Origin: Polaromonas sp.
GTDB lineage: Bacteria; Pseudomonadota; Gammaproteobacteria; Burkholderiales; Burkholderiaceae_C
DNA length: 9,255 nt
NCBI GenBank assembly: GCA_026786065.1
Contig: JAJAYS010000250.1
Span: forward strand, 1 to 9,255
Direction of reading: 5' to 3'
Part shown: positions 6,140 through 9,255 of the stretch, piece after piece
Layout: each line of letters opens with the position of its first letter
Numbering within the stretch: the first letter of the stretch is position 1
Notes under the pieces: generated by a model
Told to the model about the DNA's origin: nothing
Seen by the model: only the letters and a program-made list of their open reading frames with translations
Database searches by the model: none
Program-made: the position numbers and the translations under genes

Positions 6140-6196
6140 ATGCCGCAGACCGACGTGCATCCGGGCCCGCCCGGAACTTTGCAGAGGGTTGTTTGA
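6140..6196 (+). CDS. Possible leader peptide 2 of corA (18 codons)
   Basis: An ATG at 6140 opens an 18-codon frame (MPQTDVHPGPPGTLQRVV) ending in TGA at 6194. AAGGAG at 6123-6128 is a near-perfect SD, with an 11-nt spacer that is rather long. The perfect hairpin at 6160-6175 lies inside the frame, so ribosomes translating it would open that structure. Function is unknown. The layout recalls leader-peptide control of Mg2+ transport genes (mgtL, corL in Salmonella), but no sequence similarity to those is claimed. Confidence 0.25.
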   Translation: MPQTDVHPGPPGTLQRVV

Positions 6197-6293
6197 GGGG
6201 TTGAAAGCGTAAGCGCCCATACACCTCGCAACGCAGGTCCCCGGACTTGCACCGCCCGAAACAATCAGGCCAATGGCCTTGAGGCAGTCCGTC

Positions 6294-7286
6294 ATGCTCA
6301 ATATTTTCACACTGGCCAACGGCCGCTTGTTCCAGGAAGAAATCGAGTCCCTCGAAGAACTGTCGAGGTTTCAGCCGATCTGGGTCGATCTCGAATCGCC
6401 GACGCTCGAAGAAAAGCGCTGGATCAAGCAGTACTACGGCTTGTCGATTCCGGAAGACGCGATGGACGAGGACATCGAGGAGTCAGCCCGGTTTTACGAA
6501 GAAGACAACGGCGAATTGCACATTCGCTCCGACTTCCTGATTGCCGACGAAACCGAGCCGCGCACGGTCCGGGTCGCTTTCATTCTCAACCTGATCAACG
6601 ACGACCTCAAAAGCAAGGGCGTGCTGTTTTCGATTCACGACGAGGACGTGCCGGTGTTTCGGCTGCTGCGCATGCGCGCGCGCCGCGCGCCGGGGCTGAT
6701 CGAAGACGCAAAGGAAGTGCTGCTAAAGCTGTTTGACGCCGACGCCGAATATTCGGCCGACACGCTGGAAGGGATTTACGTCGAGCTGGAAAAAGTCAGC
6801 AGCCAGGTGCTGTCTGGCGACGTGACCGACGCACTGGCCAGCACGGTGCTGGGCGCCATTGCGCGCCACGAAGACCTGAACGGCCGCATCCGCCGCAACA
6901 TGATGGATACGCGCCGCGCGCTCAGCTTCATGATGCGCAGCAAGATGCTGAGTGCCGAGCAGTTTGAAGACGCGCGGCAAATTTTGCGCGACATCGACTC
7001 GCTCGACTCGCACACCGCCTTTCTGTTCGACAAGATCAACTTTTTGATGGACGCGACGGTCGGTTTCATCAACATCAACCAGAACAAGATCATCAAGATC
7101 TTTTCGGTCGCCAGTGTCGCGCTGCTGCCGCCCACGCTGATCGCCAGCGTCTATGGAATGAACTTCAAAGGCTACTTACCCGAGCTGGAATGGGCCTATG
7201 GCTACCCCTACGCGCTGGGCCTGATGGTGGCCAGTGCGGTGGTGCCGATGTGGTACTTCCGGCGACGTGGCTGGCTCAAGGGCTAG
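6294..7286 (+). CDS. corA: CorA magnesium/divalent cation channel
   Basis: CorA is the main constitutive Mg2+ (also Co2+/Ni2+) channel of bacteria, a homopentamer of the inner membrane. From the ATG at 6294 the protein has 330 residues. The large acidic cytoplasmic domain (about 1-265) is followed by two membrane helices near the C-terminus (about 268-287 and 305-322). The selectivity motif GMN (288-290) lies in the context VYGMNFKGYLPEL. The periplasmic loop and the basic C-terminus (RRRGWLKG) fit the family. An in-frame ATG at 6273 adds seven residues, but GAGG at 6281-6284 sits 9 nt before 6294 and MLNIFTLANGRLFQ is a typical start, so 6294 is preferred. The gene stands alone, divergent from hpf and convergent with mtnN, with 78 bp between the stops. 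A leader of about 215 nt with hairpins suggests post-transcriptional control. Confidence 0.95.
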   Translation: MLNIFTLANGRLFQEEIESLEELSRFQPIWVDLESPTLEEKRWIKQYYGLSIPEDAMDEDIEESARFYEEDNGELHIRSDFLIADETEPRTVRVAFILNLINDDLKSKGVLFSIHDEDVPVFRLLRMRARRAPGLIEDAKEVLLKLFDADAEYSADTLEGIYVELEKVSSQVLSGDVTDALASTVLGAIARHEDLNGRIRRNMMDTRRALSFMMRSKMLSAEQFEDARQILRDIDSLDSHTAFLFDKINFLMDATVGFININQNKIIKIFSVASVALLPPTLIASVYGMNFKGYLPELEWAYGYPYALGLMVASAVVPMWYFRRRGWLKG

Positions 7287-7363
7287 CCGGGCTGCCGAGC
7301 AGCTGGACACGCCGATTTTTTCCACCAAATACGGCATTGGCCCAATTTCGGCGGGCGTCAAAA
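7287..7363. other. Convergent corA/mtnN spacer
   Basis: This short spacer holds the hairpin GCTGC/GCAGC (7291-7295 with 7299-7303). A run of six T follows only about 12 nt later (7316-7321), too far for a classical intrinsic terminator. CGCCGA (7310-7315) and TCGGCG (7348-7353) form a long-range inverted repeat. It may hold the 3' ends of both genes, but no clear terminator is seen. Confidence 0.35.
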
Positions 7364-7380
7364 GCTACTGTTTTGATAGC
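7364..7380 (-). repeat. Short Comamonadaceae-type repeat, copy 2, overlapping the end of mtnN
   Basis: The minus strand reads GCTATCAAAACAGTAGC, matching 14 of 17 bases of the copy at 313-329. GCTA and TAGC at its ends can pair. It contains the mtnN stop codon TAG (7367-7365) and encodes the final residues L-S-K-Q. Confidence 0.55.
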
Positions 7381-8153
7381 GCCAGAAGAAACCGCTCGAC
7401 GATCACGCGCGCATAGCGGCTGGCCACGTCGGCGACGAAGGCCGGGAAATCCACATGCGCGGTGTCGTCCGCGCGGTCCGAGATCGTACGCACCGCGGCA
7501 AACGGCACGCCGTAGTCGTGGCAGACCTGCGCCACCGCCGCGCCTTCCATCTCGACGGCCAGCGCATCGAAACCGGCGGCGCGCAGCGTGACCTGCAGCG
7601 CGGCCGATTCGCTGGCCTCGCTGATGAACGCATCGCCGGTGGCGACGAGGCCCAAGTGCATGCGGGCCGCAGGAAATGCATCGGCGTGCGGCAGAAACTG
7701 CGCGCGGTCCCGCACCGCATCTGCGGCCGCGCGGCACAGCAGCGCGGTGAGCTGCGCGTCGCTGTCGAACAGCGTGCGGCCATACAGCGGCACCTCGAAG
7801 CGCGGAAAGAGCGGCGAGGCGTCGAGGTCATGCTGCAGGAAGGCGGTGGCAACGACGACATCGCCCATGTTGACGTCCTTGCCCAGCGCGCCGGCGACGC
7901 CGGTGAACACCACGCGATTGACGCCAAACTGCTCGATCAGCGCCGTCGTGGTCGTCGCAGCGGCGACCTTGCCGATTCGGGTGAGCGCCAGCACCACAGC
8001 CTGGCCATGCAACTTGCCGCGCCAGAAATCACGGCCGGCATGGCGCGTGCAGACGGGGCCTTCGAGCAGGTCGATCAGGCCGTGCTGTTCTTCGGCAAGG
8101 GCGCTGAGGATGGCAATGGTCGATGGCGAGGCGAGCGGCGCGGGGCTGGACAT
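7365..8153 (-). CDS. mtnN: 5'-methylthioadenosine/S-adenosylhomocysteine nucleosidase
   Basis: MtnN (Pfs) hydrolyses methylthioadenosine and S-adenosylhomocysteine to adenine and the ribosylated thiol, clearing inhibitory by-products of SAM use. It is cytoplasmic and a dimer. The 262-residue protein is a nucleoside phosphorylase fold. Aligned with E. coli MtnN (232 residues), Glu22 (LAEEQHGL) matches the catalytic-site Glu12. Met202-Glu203 (AVEMEGAAVAQVC) match the Met173-Glu174 that bind ribose. Asp226 (RTISDRAD) matches the general acid Asp197. FTGVAGAL (83-90) is the conserved glycine-rich strand. It starts at the ATG at 8153; the first ten residues are unconserved. The final codons and the stop come from a repeat-like motif (see 7364-7380), so the C-terminus may have been remodelled. 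The deaminase gene lies 105 bp upstream on the same strand, with a large dyad between them. A more general phosphorylase-family role is the main alternative. Confidence 0.92.
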   Translation of the reverse strand: MSSPAPLASPSTIAILSALAEEQHGLIDLLEGPVCTRHAGRDFWRGKLHGQAVVLALTRIGKVAAATTTTALIEQFGVNRVVFTGVAGALGKDVNMGDVVVATAFLQHDLDASPLFPRFEVPLYGRTLFDSDAQLTALLCRAAADAVRDRAQFLPHADAFPAARMHLGLVATGDAFISEASESAALQVTLRAAGFDALAVEMEGAAVAQVCHDYGVPFAAVRTISDRADDTAHVDFPAFVADVASRYARVIVERFLLALSKQ

Positions 8154-8207
8154 GCGCTGATTGTCTGATGGCCAGTCATGGGTGCTTCACAAATGCCCGC
8201 GGCGATT

Positions 8208-8241
8208 AACCAGCGGCAATCAGCAGTGATTGCGAATTGGT
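8208..8241. repeat. 34-bp interrupted palindrome between deaminase gene and mtnN
   Basis: AACCA (8208-8212) pairs with TTGGT (8237-8241), and GCAATCA (8216-8222) pairs with TGATTGC (8227-8233) around GCAG. Symmetric 3-bp mismatched blocks (8213-8215 and 8234-8236) lie between the arms, so 12 of 15 positions per half are complementary. It lies 18 bp after the deaminase stop and about 55 bp before the mtnN start (minus strand). It could be an operator or an RNA hairpin ending the deaminase transcript. No T-run follows. Confidence 0.6.
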
Positions 8242-8258
8242 GAAAGTAGTCGAGTGGG

Positions 8259-8741
8259 TCACCGCGTTTCAGCAAACTTCTTCAACACCGCATAGGCTTC
8301 GTCGCCCAGCAGCGGCCCGTCGATCTGAACCGCCGGCTGCGCGCCGGCCAGTGTCATGCGGCTGTCGATCGGCATGGCCGGGCTGGCCCCCAGCGCGCGA
8401 ATGATGTCGGCCTGCGAAGCCGCGAACACGATCCGGCCCACACCCGCCCAGAACAGCGCGCCCGCACACATCGCGCAAGGCTCGCCGCTGGCAAACACCG
8501 TCGCGCCGCGCAGCGCCGGTCGCCCGAACTGCGTTTGCGCTTGCCGAATCAGCACCATCTCGGCATGGCCGGTGCAGTCTCCGGCCGTTTTCACGTTGTT
8601 CGACGCGACCAGCAACACCTCGCCGCCGGGCGACACCAGCGCAGCGCCGAACGGCCCGTCGCCTTGGTCGGCAGCGCGCGCCGACGCTTCGATCGCCAGG
8701 CGCATGGCTTTGATGTCGCTGTCGCTGGAAGAGGTGGGCAT
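8259..8741 (-). CDS. Zinc-dependent nucleoside/guanine deaminase (CDA fold)
   Basis: This is a 160-residue member of the cytidine/deoxycytidylate deaminase superfamily, which removes an amino group from a base or nucleoside using a zinc-bound water. The zinc ligands are His59, Cys89 and Cys92, in the motifs GHAEM (58-62) and PCAMC (88-92). Glu61 is the catalytic proton shuttle. GDGPFGAALV (27-36) is the substrate-loop motif of the guanine-deaminase/TadA branch. The sequence after the second motif (FWAGVGRIVFAASQADI) resembles the small bacterial guanine deaminases (GuaD type) more than TadA, but substrate cannot be fixed from sequence. The start is the ATG at 8741, supported by AAGGA at 8755-8751 with a 9-nt spacer. 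The length is normal for the family. mtnN lies 105 bp downstream. A shared role in purine salvage is possible (MtnN releases adenine) but unproven. Confidence 0.88.
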   Translation of the reverse strand: MPTSSSDSDIKAMRLAIEASARAADQGDGPFGAALVSPGGEVLLVASNNVKTAGDCTGHAEMVLIRQAQTQFGRPALRGATVFASGEPCAMCAGALFWAGVGRIVFAASQADIIRALGASPAMPIDSRMTLAGAQPAVQIDGPLLGDEAYAVLKKFAETR

Positions 8742-9121
8742 GGCGGAAGGTCCTTGGTTGGAAGTCGGTGATGGTCTGAGTGAGCGCGGCCAAAGTCAGG
8801 TCGTCGGATCACGACGCTACAACATCTCGCGCGCGGGCGCATCGGTTGGATGGGGCGCTGCCTGACGGCCTGTGTAAGGGCCTGGATTTTGGCTCTGGCG
8901 CTTGAGATACGGTACCCTTCGCGCATTCGAAAAAAGAACGAAAAGCGGGGGAAACGTCAGCCTGCAATGAGGTCCGTTTGTCCGGGTTTTTGCTATATTT
9001 ATATGAGCGGGCTATTAAATATGGACGGGCGCTACAACGTATTTTTTTAGGGAATCTTGCAAACATATATCGCAGTGTTTGCGGTATACATTGCGTTAGC
9101 CGTCACAAAGGCATCTGAATC
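8742..9121. other. Noncoding divergent region with AT-rich right part
   Basis: About 380 bp with no credible gene. The left part (8742-8930) is GC-rich and should hold the deaminase promoter; I see no strong -10/-35 pair. It contains the inverted repeat CGTCG/CGACG (8802-8806 with 8812-8816). From about 8985 the sequence becomes AT-rich. There it holds TGCTATATT (8991-8999), a possible extended -10 on the plus strand, and an imperfect 12-bp direct repeat ATATGRRCGGGC (9001-9012 and 9019-9030). A palindrome follows at 9065-9089. Confidence 0.5.
9065..9089. promoter_or_regulatory. Operator-like palindrome upstream of the last ORF
   Basis: ATATATCGCA (9065-9074) and TGCGGTATAC (9080-9089) form an inverted repeat with 8 of 10 complementary positions around a 5-bp centre. 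It lies 32 bp before the ATG at 9122. Its size and symmetry suit a dimeric helix-turn-helix regulator, as in autoregulated small operons. No regulator gene is in view. Confidence 0.45.
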
Positions 9122-9255
9122 ATGCAACCTACATACAAGAACCTCAACGTTTCCTCTCGCTGCCCTGACTGCGATGGCGCCGTCACCACCTTTGAGTACA
9201 AGAACGCCTCAAGCACGCATGGAATAGTGATTGTTGATGGACAACACTTCTTTCA
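9122..9255 (+). CDS. Unrecognised protein with CPxC motif, N-terminal 44 residues (partial)
   Basis: An open frame runs from the ATG at 9122 to the window edge. The start has AAAGG at 9107-9111 with a 10-nt spacer. The visible protein begins MQPTYKNLNVSSRCPDCDGA and continues with a TTFEYKN stretch and GIVIVDGQHFF. CPDC at residues 14-17 could be half of a zinc-binding site (a zinc ribbon needs a second pair, which would lie beyond the window). The codon use and base composition are more AT-rich than the neighbouring genes, and the frame follows an AT-rich region with an operator-like dyad. I do not recognise the family. The frame may belong to an accessory gene or island beginning here. Confidence 0.6.
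   Translation, partial: MQPTYKNLNVSSRCPDCDGAVTTFEYKNASSTHGIVIVDGQHFF

Larger units (their letters stand above)
5848..6293. other. Noncoding divergent region between hpf and corA
   Basis: About 446 bp without a convincing protein-coding gene. The left part should hold the hpf promoter (minus strand) and the right part the corA promoter and leader (plus strand). I see no tRNA or recognisable riboswitch family. The plus-strand leader holds a perfect hairpin TCCGGG/CCCGGA (6160-6165 with 6170-6175, loop of four). A second one pairs GCAGGTC (6233-6239) with GACTTGC (6244-6250), with one G-U pair and a loop of four. Two tiny SD-preceded frames are listed separately. Confidence 0.6.

Noticed and set aside
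6079..6293. Known Mg2+ or Mn2+ riboswitch in the corA leader
   Set aside because: I could not recognise the conserved core of any riboswitch class; only generic hairpins and short frames are visible.
7291..7321. Intrinsic terminator after corA
   Set aside because: The hairpin GCTGC/GCAGC is short and the T-run begins about 12 nt after it, so it does not fit a Rho-independent terminator.
7455..8168. 237-codon plus-strand frame opposite mtnN
   Set aside because: mtnN on the other strand has clear catalytic motifs; this frame is His/Arg/Gln-rich antisense translation without a domain.
8850..9050. 66-codon plus-strand frame in the intergenic region before the last ORF
   Set aside because: No SD, no domain, and mixed composition across the GC-rich/AT-rich junction; likely chance.
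1..9255. CRISPR array, tRNA, rRNA or insertion sequence
   Set aside because: No regularly spaced repeats, tRNA cloverleaf, rRNA segment or transposase frame was seen.

Overview
The window looks like chromosomal DNA of a GC-rich betaproteobacterium, most likely Burkholderiales, family Comamonadaceae (Polaromonas/Rhodoferax/Acidovorax-like). The reasons are the protein sequences, the gene order leuS-exbD-exbB-dapB-bamE facing away from fur, the convergent fur/hprK pair with ptsN behind hprK, and short intergenic repeats of the kind I associate with that family. Taxonomy is inference; no rRNA is present.

Layout. Positions 1-243 hold the N-terminus of leucyl-tRNA synthetase (minus strand, cut by the window edge). 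Positions 402-3218 hold a minus-strand cluster: bamE, dapB, exbB, exbD. bamE and dapB overlap by one base, whereas exbB and exbD are separated by 181 bp of repeat-like sequence. fur (3346-3804, plus) diverges from bamE and converges on hprK (3826-4776, minus). hprK follows ptsN (4877-5350) and hpf (5512-5847), all minus. A strong intrinsic terminator at 5406-5441 separates hpf from ptsN-hprK. A 425-446 bp divergent region then leads to corA (6294-7286, plus), whose probable mRNA leader holds hairpins and two tiny SD-preceded reading frames. mtnN (7365-8153) and a cytidine/guanine-deaminase-family gene (8259-8741) lie on the minus strand. The last ~260 bp turn AT-rich and contain an operator-like dyad just before a truncated, unrecognised ORF with a CPxC motif (9122 to edge).

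Functions. The genes are mostly housekeeping: envelope assembly and energised transport (bamE, exbBD), lysine/peptidoglycan precursor synthesis (dapB), iron regulation (fur), nitrogen-PTS signalling (ptsN, hprK), ribosome hibernation (hpf), Mg2+/divalent cation transport (corA), SAM by-product salvage (mtnN) and purine/nucleoside deamination.

I found no convincing new multi-gene system. The points most worth a second look are the right-hand edge (dyad plus unknown ORF), the corA leader, a repeat that supplies the stop codon and last residues of mtnN, the repeat-filled exbB/exbD gap, and an imperfect 34-bp dyad between mtnN and the deaminase gene.
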